This document shows positions 42,525 through 51,619 of a stretch of DNA of 64,000 nt, piece after piece. The translations under genes and the position numbers were made by a program. The notes below the pieces were generated by a model that ran no database searches, was not told where the DNA came from, and was given only the letters and a program-made list of their open reading frames with translations. The stretch comes from Bacteroidales bacterium (GTDB lineage Bacteria; Bacteroidota; Bacteroidia; Bacteroidales; F082). The DNA lies in assembly GCA_024709145.1 (NCBI GenBank), contig JANJXG010000055.1:1-64000 (forward strand), given 5' to 3'. Position 1 is the stretch's first letter. Every line of letters begins with the position of its first letter.

Positions 42525-44372
42525 ATGACAATCAAAAATAGCAGGGTTGTGGAGCTCGAACAGGTAGTAATCCGCTTTGCGGGTGACTCTGGTGACGGCA
42601 TGCAGCTGACAGGTTCGCTCTTCTCTGATTCTACGGCATTTGCGGGAAATGATTTTGCCACTTTTCCTGATTATCCTTCCGAAATCAGAGCACCACAGGG
42701 AACTGTTTCCGGAGTTTCAGGTTTTCAGATTCATTTTGGCCAGAAAACGGTCTATACCTCGGGTGACCTGGCTGATGTGCTTGTTGCAATGAACCCGGCT
42801 TCACTCAAAGCGAATATGCGTTGGGTGAAGGAAGGTGCCATCATTATCGTTGATGGTGATGCTTTTGTTGACAAAGGCATTGAGAAAGCTGGCTATAAAT
42901 CCGACCCTACCATGGATGGCAGCCTGAGTGGCTTTAAGTTGATTAAAAGTCCGATTTCTACTCTGACAAAGGAGGCGGTAAAGCACCTCGATATCGATTT
43001 GAAATCGACCATGAAAACAAAGAATATGTTTGCCCTGGGTATTGTCATGTATTTGTTTAATCGCGATCCGGAGGTGATTCATAAATATTACGAAAAGAAG
43101 TTTAAGGCAAATCCCATTGTTGTTGAAGCCAACAAGGCAGTGTTGTCAGCTGGTTACAACTATGCAGATACACTCGAGCTTTTCGGCACTACCTTCAAAG
43201 TGGAACCTGCTCCTCTTGCCAAAGGTCGCTACAGGAATATTACGGGTAATATTGCAACAGCATGGGGATTTATGGCTGCATCCGAGCGATCAGGCCGTCC
43301 TTTGTTTCTCGGTTCTTATCCCATCACCCCAGCTACTGAAATTTTGCAGGAGCTAACGTATCACAAAAACCTCGGCGTCAAGGCATTTCAGGCAGAAGAT
43401 GAAATTGCCGGCATTGTTTCGGCGATTGGTGCAAGTTACACCGGGGCGATGGCAATTACAACAACAAGTGGTCCGGGTTTGTCGCTCAAGTCTGAAGCCA
43501 TCGGTTTGGCTGTAATGACAGAGCTACCCCTGGTTATTGTCGATGTTCAACGCGGTGGCCCTTCAACCGGACTACCCACCAAATCAGAACAAAGCGACCT
43601 GATGCAGGCCTTGTTCGGACGCAACGGCGAAGCACCTGTGATTGTGATTGCCGCAAAAAGTTCATCTGATTGCTTTTACAGTGCCTATGAGGCTTCAAAA
43701 CTCAGTCTGGAACACATGACCCCTGTTATACTGCTCACGGATGGCTCTCTGGCCAATGGTTCAGAGGTGTTTAAAATCCCTGAAATGGCAAGTTTGCCTC
43801 CTATTAACCCACCCCTCGTCGCACCAAATGATCCGGATTATAAACCATACCGCCGTGATCCTGAACGACTCAATCGTTTTTGGGCTATTCCCGGAACGGA
43901 GGGACTCAGGCACCGTGTTGGTGGCCTCGAGAAAGAAGACGGCAGTGGAAATGTATCGCATGATCCGCTTAATCATCAAAAAATGACCATGTTGCGCGAA
44001 GCCAAAGTGCAGAAGGTGGCTGAGTTTATACCACAACAAGAGGTGTATGGTGACGATGAGGCAGATTTGCTTGTTGTAAGTTGGGGTGGTACTTTTGGCG
44101 TAATGCTAACCGTGGTTGAAAAAATGCAGGAGCAAGGTAAATCAGTTGCACTGGCGCATTTTAAACACATTATGCCTCTACCTTCTAATACAGAAGATTT
44201 GCTCGGACGCTATAAGAAAATCATTGTGTGTGAAATTAACAACGGACAGTTTGTTAAGTATCTGAAGATGAATTTCCCACAGTTTAAATACCTTCAATAT
44301 AATAAAATTCAAGGTCTTCCATTTATGGTTGCAGAACTTGAATCAAGGTTTAACGAACTTTTAAATGACTAA
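42525..44372 (+). CDS. korA: 2-oxoglutarate:ferredoxin oxidoreductase alpha subunit (gamma-alpha fusion)
   Basis: ATG 42525 is chosen over an upstream alternative start because MTIKNSRVVELEQ leads into the conserved FAGDSGDGMQLTG. The 615-residue chain fuses the gamma domain (about 1-195) with the alpha pyrimidine-binding domain (from about 215, FLGSYPITPATEILQELTYHK). TTTSGPGLSLKSEAIGLAVM and RGGPSTGLPTKSEQSDL are typical of the alpha subunit. With KorB it converts 2-oxoglutarate and CoA to succinyl-CoA, reducing ferredoxin. Family members with other 2-oxoacid substrates exist, so substrate choice is likely but not proved. It overlaps korB. Confidence 0.92.
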   Translation: MTIKNSRVVELEQVVIRFAGDSGDGMQLTGSLFSDSTAFAGNDFATFPDYPSEIRAPQGTVSGVSGFQIHFGQKTVYTSGDLADVLVAMNPASLKANMRWVKEGAIIIVDGDAFVDKGIEKAGYKSDPTMDGSLSGFKLIKSPISTLTKEAVKHLDIDLKSTMKTKNMFALGIVMYLFNRDPEVIHKYYEKKFKANPIVVEANKAVLSAGYNYADTLELFGTTFKVEPAPLAKGRYRNITGNIATAWGFMAASERSGRPLFLGSYPITPATEILQELTYHKNLGVKAFQAEDEIAGIVSAIGASYTGAMAITTTSGPGLSLKSEAIGLAVMTELPLVIVDVQRGGPSTGLPTKSEQSDLMQALFGRNGEAPVIVIAAKSSSDCFYSAYEASKLSLEHMTPVILLTDGSLANGSEVFKIPEMASLPPINPPLVAPNDPDYKPYRRDPERLNRFWAIPGTEGLRHRVGGLEKEDGSGNVSHDPLNHQKMTMLREAKVQKVAEFIPQQEVYGDDEADLLVVSWGGTFGVMLTVVEKMQEQGKSVALAHFKHIMPLPSNTEDLLGRYKKIIVCEINNGQFVKYLKMNFPQFKYLQYNKIQGLPFMVAELESRFNELLND

Positions 44373-45411
44373 TCAGATGGACCAACAGATAATAGAAACA
44401 GGCGTTGTGCAGTTGACCAAAGAAGATTTCAGCAGTGATCAAATGGTGAAATGGTGCCCCGGTTGTGGTGACCATGCTATTTTGCATGCAGTTGAAAATG
44501 TATTTCCTGAATTGGGGGTGCCAAAGGAGGATTTTGTGGTTGTTTCGGGTATTGGATGTTCATCCCGTTTTCCTTACTACATGAACACCTATGGCATACA
44601 CAGCATTCATGGCAGAGCAGCTGCTATTGCTACCGGAGTTAAGCTTGCCAATCCAAAGCTGAGTGTTTGGATGATCACCGGTGATGGCGATTCAATGGCT
44701 ATTGGTGGCAATCACTTCATTCACACAATTCGTCGCAACATCGATATTAACCTGTTGTTGTTTAACAACAAGATTTATGGACTTACAAAGGGTCAATACT
44801 CCCCGACAACGCCAAAGGGTTCAAAAACAAAAACCAGTCCGCAGGGAACTTATGAGCGGCCTTTTAATCCGGGAGTTCTCGTGATTGGTGCTCAAGGCTC
44901 TTTTTTTGCACGAACACTTGATACCAATCCCAAAGCTATGACAGCCGTTTTTCTCGAAGCAGCAAAGCATCATGGTACTTCGGTGGTTGAAATTTTGCAG
45001 AACTGTGTCATCTTTGCCAATAAAACCCATGACTTAATCACCAGCCGCGAAACCCGTGACGACAATCAGCTTTTTGTTGAACACGGAAAGCCATTGCTGT
45101 TTGGCAAGAATAAGCAGAAGGGTATTGTGTTGAAAGGTACACGTCTTGAGGTTGTTACGATTGGAGAGGACGGTGTGACTGAGCAGGATATTCTTGTTCA
45201 CGACCAATTTGAGAATGATCCCGGTGTTCATTCCATGCTGGCAGCAATGATGCCTCCCGAATATCCCGTGGCTCTGGGTGTAATTCGTTCGGTAGCGACT
45301 GAAACATTCGATCAGGCAATGATGGCTTCCATTGAAGAAGAAAAAGCCAGTGCCTCTATCAGGACAATGGATCAGTTGCTTAACAGCGGGCCAACCTGGG
45401 AAATTTCCTAA
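44365..45411 (+). CDS. korB: 2-oxoglutarate:ferredoxin oxidoreductase beta subunit
   Basis: The 348-residue protein starts within the end of korA (8-base overlap), so the two are translated together. It has WCPGCGDHAIL near 31-40, a cluster or thiamine-site cysteine motif, GIGCSSRFPYY, and the thiamine diphosphate motif GDGDSMAIGGNH with NNKIYGLTKGQYSPT. It carries no ferredoxin domain, so electrons should pass to a separate ferredoxin such as the one encoded at 42006-42173. A terminator follows. Confidence 0.93.
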   Translation: MTNQMDQQIIETGVVQLTKEDFSSDQMVKWCPGCGDHAILHAVENVFPELGVPKEDFVVVSGIGCSSRFPYYMNTYGIHSIHGRAAAIATGVKLANPKLSVWMITGDGDSMAIGGNHFIHTIRRNIDINLLLFNNKIYGLTKGQYSPTTPKGSKTKTSPQGTYERPFNPGVLVIGAQGSFFARTLDTNPKAMTAVFLEAAKHHGTSVVEILQNCVIFANKTHDLITSRETRDDNQLFVEHGKPLLFGKNKQKGIVLKGTRLEVVTIGEDGVTEQDILVHDQFENDPGVHSMLAAMMPPEYPVALGVIRSVATETFDQAMMASIEEEKASASIRTMDQLLNSGPTWEIS

Positions 45412-45428
45412 TCGGAACCTATTGAATT

Positions 45429-45463
45429 AAAAAGGCTGTAATTTATGAAATGACAGCCTTTTT
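45429..45463. terminator. Terminator between korB and ppk1
   Basis: AAAAAGGCTGT pairs with ACAGCCTTTTT around an inner ATTT/AAAT stem; A and T runs let both convergent genes use it. Confidence 0.82.
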
Positions 45464-45467
45464 AGTT

Positions 45468-47531
45468 TTACTGCCGGTTTTTGAGGAAGTCGTAAATAGC
45501 AGTTTGCGACCGGATGATTTCTTCGTCTGGCTGCCGTGTTCTATAACTGTTGACTTCATCTGAGTCTGCTTTGTTAACCCAACGCGCTTTGCAATTGTCA
45601 GCGAGTTGAATCTGTAGCATTTGATGAAGTTCGTTTTGAATTACTGGATCTTCTATAGGACAGACAAGTTCGAAGCGATGGTCGAGATTTCGAACCATCC
45701 AATCAGCAGAAGAAATGTAATAAAGTGGCTGGCCATCATTGGCAAAAACAAACACACGGCTGTGCTCGAGGAATCTGTCAATGATGCTGATGACTTCAAT
45801 GTTTTCACTTAGGCCTTCAATACCAGGAGTTAAGACGCAAATTCCTCTTACAATGATTTTTATATTCACACCAGCCTGACTGGCTTGGTAGAGTTTTTGA
45901 ATGAGTACATCATCCACCAGACTGTTCATTTTGAGGATGCACCAGGCCTCTGTGCCGGCTTTGGCATGACGGATTTCGGTGTTGATCAGCCTGAGAAAAT
46001 GTTTACGGGTGCTGTAAGGTGATATTACCAATTTTTTCAGGTTTGGCGGGCTGTATGGTGTTTCAAAAAGCCTGAACATCTGTCCTACTTCCAGTCCAAT
46101 CTGCTCATTACTGGTCAATAGGCTGTCGTCAGCGTACACCCTTGCTGTTGATTCGTTGAAGTTTCCCGTGCTGATATTGGTATAATAAACATCCCCTTCA
46201 GTTTCTTTGCGACGGATGAGCAGCAACTTGGCATGAACTTTCAGACCTGGAATGGTTTTAATGACTTTCACCCCTTCTTCATGAAGTTTTTCCGACCATT
46301 GAATATTGGCTTTTTCATCGAAACGGGCCTGTAGCTCAAGAAATACTGTTACCGATTTGCCGTTTCGGGCAGCATTCACAAGGGCATTGATCACATTGGA
46401 ATCACGTGCGGCACGATATAAAGTCATTTTTATGCTGCGAACTCTGGGATCAATGGAGGCTTCGCGCAGCAAATCGATGATGTGCATGAAAGTGTGATAA
46501 GGATAATGCAACATGATATCTTTTGATTTTATCACGCTGAAGATGCTTTGAAATGGTGGCAAGTCGGGATGGCGCATGGGGGGTAGTGGTTTTGCCCAAA
46601 GCGTTTCATGCCCCACATGAGGAAAATCCATGAAGTCGCGAAAATTATGGTATTTCCAGCCGGGGATTAGGATATCTTTCTTATTAATCTTAAATTTTTT
46701 TAATAGGAGGTCCAAAATTTCTGCCGGCATATCACGGTCGTAGATAAACCTTACCGGAGCACCTCGTTTGCGCTGCTTTAAGCTTTCTGCCATGATTTCA
46801 AGGAAGCTTTTTGACAGGTCATTCTCAAGGTCAAGTTCGGCATCACGGGTAAACTTTATCGAATAAGCATCAAAAATATCGAATCCGAAAGGGAGAAAAA
46901 TTTCTTCAAAATTATATCTGATCACATCATCGAGCAAAACAACAACAGATTCAATGCCGTCATCAGGTAGAAGGAAAAAGCGTGATACCCTGCTTGTTGG
47001 TACCTTCACAAGGGCATAGTCATCCTTGATTTCGGTACGCGAACTTCGCAATCTTACAACCAGGTAAATAGAGTTGTCGCGCAGACCTTGCACATCCTTG
47101 ATGCCACTGAGCATGATAGGAAAAAGATAAGGCCTGACATGCTGGGTGAAGTATTTTTTTACCTGACGTAACTGTTGAGGATTCAGGTCTCCATAACCAA
47201 CAATGTTGAAACCATGGTCGCGCAATTCATCCCGCACACTCATATAGGCTTCCATATATGCCTGTTCCTGTTGATCAATGATTGTACGGATTTGCTTGAG
47301 TGTTTTAGATGGATCGTAATTCAGGATTTCATGCTTTTCCTTCTGAAGTTCCTTCAAACGCCGCATTGTTGCCACCCGGACACGGAAAAATTCGTCACGG
47401 TTGTTGGAATAAATACCTACAAAACGAAGGCGTTCAAACAACGGATTTGCATGGTCCATCGCCTCTTGAAGTACCCTTGCATTGAAATGCAACCAGCTGA
47501 TCTCCCGGTTGATGAGATTGTTATTTGTCAT
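45468..47531 (-). CDS. ppk1: Polyphosphate kinase 1
   Basis: ATG 47531 gives 687 residues; a TTG three codons earlier is less likely. The N-terminal domain starts NREISWLHFNARVLQEAMD, typical of Ppk1. The catalytic domain contains the autophosphorylated histidine in LKVHAKLLLI and a second conserved histidine in FLEHSRVFVF, plus TGNFNESTARVYAD. The enzyme makes inorganic polyphosphate from ATP, helping stress survival and phosphate storage. It is followed in the opposite direction by korB with a shared terminator, and preceded by the SixA-type gene on the same strand with 33 bases between them. Confidence 0.95.
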   Translation of the reverse strand: MTNNNLINREISWLHFNARVLQEAMDHANPLFERLRFVGIYSNNRDEFFRVRVATMRRLKELQKEKHEILNYDPSKTLKQIRTIIDQQEQAYMEAYMSVRDELRDHGFNIVGYGDLNPQQLRQVKKYFTQHVRPYLFPIMLSGIKDVQGLRDNSIYLVVRLRSSRTEIKDDYALVKVPTSRVSRFFLLPDDGIESVVVLLDDVIRYNFEEIFLPFGFDIFDAYSIKFTRDAELDLENDLSKSFLEIMAESLKQRKRGAPVRFIYDRDMPAEILDLLLKKFKINKKDILIPGWKYHNFRDFMDFPHVGHETLWAKPLPPMRHPDLPPFQSIFSVIKSKDIMLHYPYHTFMHIIDLLREASIDPRVRSIKMTLYRAARDSNVINALVNAARNGKSVTVFLELQARFDEKANIQWSEKLHEEGVKVIKTIPGLKVHAKLLLIRRKETEGDVYYTNISTGNFNESTARVYADDSLLTSNEQIGLEVGQMFRLFETPYSPPNLKKLVISPYSTRKHFLRLINTEIRHAKAGTEAWCILKMNSLVDDVLIQKLYQASQAGVNIKIIVRGICVLTPGIEGLSENIEVISIIDRFLEHSRVFVFANDGQPLYYISSADWMVRNLDHRFELVCPIEDPVIQNELHQMLQIQLADNCKARWVNKADSDEVNSYRTRQPDEEIIRSQTAIYDFLKNRQ

Positions 47532-47564
47532 GTTAGCCAAATTTCATCAATGCTTATTGGTTTA

Positions 47565-48062
47565 TTATTCAACCATTAATTTTGGAAAGGCAACAAACTT
47601 AACCTCAAATGGAGCCTTTCTTATTTCATCCCAATGATTGGTTTGAAAGCTCAAGGCAACCACAGCTGAAGTCGGGAGCCAGTCAATAGGTGGTGAAAGG
47701 TACAAATTTACGAAATTGGTTAATGCGGGATTATGACCGACGAGCATCACAGCGTTATTTTGATCAGAAAGATCGATGAACACATCAAAGATGCGCGCAG
47801 CATCTGCGGCATAAAGCCCGGGTTCAATTTGTATATCTTCTTTCGTAAGCCCAAGACCAACAGCCAGGTAACCGGCAGTTTCACGAGCCCTTAGCGCTGA
47901 ACTTGTGAGAACAAGATCAGGTTTCACTCCTTTTGATTGAAGAAACGCGATCATTTTTCGGGTTCTTTTCTTTCCCTTTTCCAGCAAAGGGCGCTCATGA
48001 TCCGACAAGTCAGGGTAATCCCATGATGACTTGGCATGGCGTACGATAAACAATTCTTTCAT
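47565..48062 (-). CDS. SixA-type histidine phosphatase
   Basis: The 165-residue protein has the RHA form of the phosphohistidine motif, IVRHAKSSW with H8, and the second histidine in MLVGHNPALTNF. Short single-domain members of this family include SixA, which removes phosphate from histidine-containing phosphotransfer domains. It lies directly upstream of ppk1 on the same strand, so the two may be co-expressed; a link to phosphate metabolism is inferred. Cytoplasmic. Confidence 0.88.
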   Translation of the reverse strand: MKELFIVRHAKSSWDYPDLSDHERPLLEKGKKRTRKMIAFLQSKGVKPDLVLTSSALRARETAGYLAVGLGLTKEDIQIEPGLYAADAARIFDVFIDLSDQNNAVMLVGHNPALTNFVNLYLSPPIDWLPTSAVVALSFQTNHWDEIRKAPFEVKFVAFPKLMVE

Positions 48063-48275
48063 TTGAAATGCATTGGACCGTAAAATTAATGAAGCCGGTT
48101 GATAAACAATATTTTAGCAAGTTAAATTTTTGTAAACCGTTTTTAGCGTTTGTTTAATGTATTTAAAATGAATTGATTAACAGGATCTCTTGTCGTTTTG
48201 GTTCTGAATCCTGTTTAAGGTAACCAGGTGATTGTAACAGGGAATTTGCTAATTTCGCTGCTTATAACATCAGAT

Positions 48276-49220
48276 ATGAGCCAGGCAGAGTCAATGCTAA
48301 AAGTAGTTTCGGTGAACATTTCCTTGCATAAGGGAACTGTAAAGCAAGCCGTGGAAGAGATTCGTTTGTTTGGGAAAGGTGTAGAAGGTGATGCTCATTC
48401 GGGCAGCTGGCACAGAATGGTTAGTTTACTTGGAACCGAAAGCTTTGAAAAGTTTGAGGCGGAGGCTGGTCGCAGGCTCGCCTACGGTGAATTTGCCGAG
48501 AACATTACAACGCAGGGGATGAAGCTTTATGAAATGGCTCCTTTTGATGAACTGCATATTGGCGATATCATCCTCGAAATAACGCAGATTGGCAAAAAGT
48601 GTCATGGCACCGGTTGTGCCATCTACAACGAAGTGGGCAATTGTGTGATGCCAAAAGAAGGTATTTTTGCCCGTGTGATCAGGGGAGGTATCGTGAAGGC
48701 CGGTGATGGGATGTTGTATAAGCCAAAAGTTTTCAAAGTTATGTTGATCACCCTCTCCGACAGGGCTTCAGCCGGTGAATACGAAGATCGCAGCGGCCCG
48801 GAAATCCGTCAACATCTGGAAGCTTTTTTTTCAATCAACCGATGGCAAGTGAATTTTGACTGCCGGCTGATTGCCGATGATCCTGAGCTTCTGGATAGGT
48901 TGCTGCTTGAAGCTGAAGAAAATGGCTGTGATATGGTATTTACAACCGGAGGCACCGGTATAGGTCCGCGCGATTTTACACCTGAGGTGGTCAAAAAACG
49001 ACTCAGCATAGAAATTCCAGGAATTATGGAAGCCATCCGAATGAAGTTTGGTGCCGAAAAACCAAATGCCTTGCTTAGCAGAGGTGTGGCTGGCTTGATG
49101 GGGAGCACCTTTATATATGCTATGCCTGGTAGTGTAAAGGCTGTGAAAGAATATATGTCGGAGATTACCAAAACTCTCAGACACTTGCTTTTTATGCGAG
49201 CCGGCATTGACACTCACTAA
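48276..49220 (+). CDS. MOSC domain - molybdopterin adenylyltransferase (MogA/MoaB) fusion
   Basis: With the start at ATG 48276 the protein has 314 residues. Residues 10-148 form a MOSC domain with the conserved cysteine motif KCHGTGCAI (108-116). Residues 153-305 form a MogA/MoaB domain with TTGGTGIGPRDFTPE (223-237) for molybdopterin binding and AMPGSVKAV near 282-290. MogA adenylates molybdopterin before metal insertion, and MOSC domains handle sulfur or bind the finished cofactor. No other molybdenum cofactor gene is in the window. The fusion suggests hand-over between two steps; that is an inference. Confidence 0.92.
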   Translation: MSQAESMLKVVSVNISLHKGTVKQAVEEIRLFGKGVEGDAHSGSWHRMVSLLGTESFEKFEAEAGRRLAYGEFAENITTQGMKLYEMAPFDELHIGDIILEITQIGKKCHGTGCAIYNEVGNCVMPKEGIFARVIRGGIVKAGDGMLYKPKVFKVMLITLSDRASAGEYEDRSGPEIRQHLEAFFSINRWQVNFDCRLIADDPELLDRLLLEAEENGCDMVFTTGGTGIGPRDFTPEVVKKRLSIEIPGIMEAIRMKFGAEKPNALLSRGVAGLMGSTFIYAMPGSVKAVKEYMSEITKTLRHLLFMRAGIDTH

Positions 49221-49289
49221 ACAAAGACTTTTTGAAAGGATGCATCACGAACTCTTTTTCAAATGACTACATTTGCGCATTGAATTATC

Positions 49290-49583
49290 ATGAAGAAGGT
49301 TTTTCATCATCTGTCCAGATTTAAATATGTCTATTTCCTGATCGCTTTTGGGATTTGGATGGTTTTTTTTGACCAGAATAATTTTTTTAATCAGATGAAG
49401 CTCAAAACAAATTTGCGAAACATTGAGCATCAAAAGCGCTTCTATGAACAGGAAATCAAACGAAACCAGCAGCTTTTGGAAAAATTTCAATATGATACAG
49501 CTTTCATGGAACAATTTGGACGAGAGAAATACCTCTTGAAAAAAGACAATGAAGTGATTTATCTCATCGTTCCTGAGGAATGA
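49290..49583 (+). CDS. DivIC/FtsB-type cell division protein
   Basis: The 97-residue protein has a short cytoplasmic start, one membrane helix (about 14-31, YVYFLIAFGIWMVFF), a coiled coil (about 35-75), and a conserved end with FGREKYLLKKDNEVIYLIVPEE. This is the septum-formation-initiator family (FtsB/DivIC), which works with FtsL and FtsQ in the divisome. The downstream terminator shows it is transcribed singly. A TACATTTG box at 49268-49275 may be its promoter. Confidence 0.9.
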   Translation: MKKVFHHLSRFKYVYFLIAFGIWMVFFDQNNFFNQMKLKTNLRNIEHQKRFYEQEIKRNQQLLEKFQYDTAFMEQFGREKYLLKKDNEVIYLIVPEE

Positions 49584-49590
49584 TTTTCAT

Positions 49591-49627
49591 AAAAAAGAAA
49601 GACGCGGCCAATACCGCGTCTTTTTTT
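49591..49627 (+). terminator. Terminator of the DivIC/FtsB gene
   Basis: AAAGACGCGG/CCGCGTCTTT stem with loop CCAATA and a long T run. Confidence 0.87.
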
Positions 49628-49723
49628 ATGAATTCACATCACATACCTCACTTAAAAGGCACTTGAATAATTTTCCGGATGCTTCTTCTTAATCTTTGAC
49701 GGTTTTTACATTGATCTTATCAA

Positions 49724-50248
49724 TCATTTGGGTTGATAGAAGTATATAACAAACAGTTGTGCTGACTCTTCTTTGATATAGTGAGCAAATCCAAGACTAC
49801 TAGCTTTGTCGATCAGCGGAGCAGGTAGGAAAGGAGCTGTAAGTTTATAAACACCATCGGATAAGATTTTCTTTAAGTCAGCTACAACCTGGTTCACAGG
49901 GTGTTCGCCACGTTCAAGTAAATCCCTGGCATCAAGTTCAGCAGTGATCGTAGCAGCATCCAGCCAGTCGGGTTTAAGGCGGTTATAACCTGATGAAGCT
50001 GTAATGACAGCGGTATCCTGTCCGACCTGCTCCCGCAAATGATTGATCAGATCTTCTAGTTTTACATTACCAATAGCGGCAGCCTGTTGCAAGGTTGTTA
50101 TCCTTGCAACTGTATTGCGAAGTATGGGATTGCGAAGTTTTGCGAAGGCCGGTACATAGGCAATAAGCACTTCTTCCAGTTGAGGATAGGTTTCGATCAG
50201 TTGAAGTACCCTGGTTTTTGGATTGATAATCAATACGTTATTTTCCAT
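49724..50248 (-). CDS. DUF1858 + DUF2249 domain protein
   Basis: ATG 50248 begins one base after the stop of the upstream hemerythrin/PAS gene, so the two are coupled; a longer frame reaches into that gene and is rejected. The 174-residue protein has an N-terminal DUF1858 domain (about 4-77, NPKTRVLQLIETYPQLEEVL, the same family as the N-terminus of the ScdA/RIC iron-sulfur repair protein) and a C-terminal DUF2249 domain (about 100-174, ITAELDARDLLERGEHPVNQVV). DUF2249 is related to SirA-like sulfur-carrier folds. Together with its partner it may sense or repair oxidative or nitrosative damage; that is inference. Confidence 0.85.
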   Translation of the reverse strand: MENNVLIINPKTRVLQLIETYPQLEEVLIAYVPAFAKLRNPILRNTVARITTLQQAAAIGNVKLEDLINHLREQVGQDTAVITASSGYNRLKPDWLDAATITAELDARDLLERGEHPVNQVVADLKKILSDGVYKLTAPFLPAPLIDKASSLGFAHYIKEESAQLFVIYFYQPK

Positions 50249-50249
50249 T

Positions 50250-51482
50250 TTATTTTGAATAGGATAAAATTCTTTGTTCCCCTTCCAGTGCTCTGTAAAC
50301 ACTGATATCGTGCGACATTTCGAGTGTACCCAGGTATTCGCCTGCCTCGTTGCGCAAGGCAAAGTATTCGATATGAATCATTTTACCTTTCATATTGATC
50401 CAGAATGGCGCACGGGAGGCTTTGCCTGTTTTAAAATCATCAATAATTTTATCTACGATGTGTGCACTTGCGGGCGGGTGACAATGCCTAACGTCGCGGT
50501 TAAGTATCGCTCTGTTGCGCTGGAAGATTCGTTCATTACCCTGTGAGAAGTATTTCACCTTATCGTCTTTGTCGACAAAAGTCATGTCTACGGGCAATGT
50601 GTTTAAGATCGCCAGCAACTCCTCCACGGAAAAGCTTCCCGAAGGCAGCTGAACATGGTCGCTGGTTTTGTTCATTTCTTTCAGGATGTTGTTTCCAACC
50701 CAGGCAGGTTTCCACCATGTTTTGGGATCGATAAGGCAAAACCCGATCTCAATAGATTGTTTCTGAATCTCATACCAGTCGGGCTCAGTAAGTGCATCGA
50801 GCGACATTGGCAGAAGAATCTCTTCTTCTTTCACTGTCATGTCAATCACGCCGCTGACCGCAGGCAGAAGCACCATTTCGGCTGAAAAGAGAAGGTCGTC
50901 TTTGCCGATGTTGCCAGTTTGAAGCAATTCGATGCTGCCTTTGATTTGTTCTCTTATTTCGTCGTGTTTTCCCCACATTACTTTGGGTGGTCCGGTTATA
51001 TCGAGCTTTTCGAGAAAAGGAAACAACAGGTATTCTTTTCGCTGATAATGTTTGTCCACATCCATCAGGTTGTTGAAAAAACCACGTAACTGTAGAATCA
51101 CGGATTCTATTTCGGATTCTGTATTAGCAGGAATACCGGCAATCAGTTCTTTTATCAGTTTTCCAAGGTTGCGCAAAGCCTCATTTTCCTTGATCAGAGT
51201 ATCAACCGGATGCCCGTCGGGAATTTCTTTGTTGGCAGAAAGGTCGACATTGCCATGCAAAACTGCCGAATGTGCGTCGCACAAACGCAAGACTTCTTCT
51301 TCAGGAAGACCTTCGTTGATCAGTTCCTGCTCCACTTCAACCACTTCACCATAGGGTATCTGACTGAGACTCTGCAGTAATTCGTCTCTTACTTCCTGTT
51401 CTGAAGCGCCTTCGTGCAGCTTCAGGATTAAGGCTTTTAGCTTGCTCTTTCGCTCTTTTGAATTGTTGATGATTTCGCTCAT
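50250..51482 (-). CDS. DUF438 - hemerythrin - PAS protein
   Basis: The 410-residue protein has an N-terminal DUF438 domain (about 12-80), a hemerythrin-like four-helix bundle (about 88-230), and a C-terminal PAS domain (about 285-400). Candidate iron ligands include H91, H145, E150, H173 and the EEE run 219-221. The PAS part has the distinctive VRHCHPPASAHIVDKII near 331-347. Hemerythrin domains bind oxygen or nitric oxide at a di-iron site, and PAS domains bind cofactors. There is no kinase or DNA-binding domain, so its output probably goes through its coupled partner. No export signal. Confidence 0.9.
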   Translation of the reverse strand: MSEIINNSKERKSKLKALILKLHEGASEQEVRDELLQSLSQIPYGEVVEVEQELINEGLPEEEVLRLCDAHSAVLHGNVDLSANKEIPDGHPVDTLIKENEALRNLGKLIKELIAGIPANTESEIESVILQLRGFFNNLMDVDKHYQRKEYLLFPFLEKLDITGPPKVMWGKHDEIREQIKGSIELLQTGNIGKDDLLFSAEMVLLPAVSGVIDMTVKEEEILLPMSLDALTEPDWYEIQKQSIEIGFCLIDPKTWWKPAWVGNNILKEMNKTSDHVQLPSGSFSVEELLAILNTLPVDMTFVDKDDKVKYFSQGNERIFQRNRAILNRDVRHCHPPASAHIVDKIIDDFKTGKASRAPFWINMKGKMIHIEYFALRNEAGEYLGTLEMSHDISVYRALEGEQRILSYSK

Positions 51483-51572
51483 GCTTTTTTTTGCAAAATT
51501 AAAACCTGATAATAAGTAATGAAATACCTAAATATGATGATTTGTTGATTTCATATATACCGAAACAAGCAA

Positions 51573-51603
51573 AAAAAAGGGGATCAACCGACCCCCTTTT
51601 TTT
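51573..51603. terminator. Terminator of the metallopeptidase gene
   Basis: AAAAGGGG pairs with CCCCTTTT around a nine-base loop, with A and T runs on both sides. Confidence 0.72.
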
Positions 51604-51619
51604 ATCGTTGAAGAAACAC

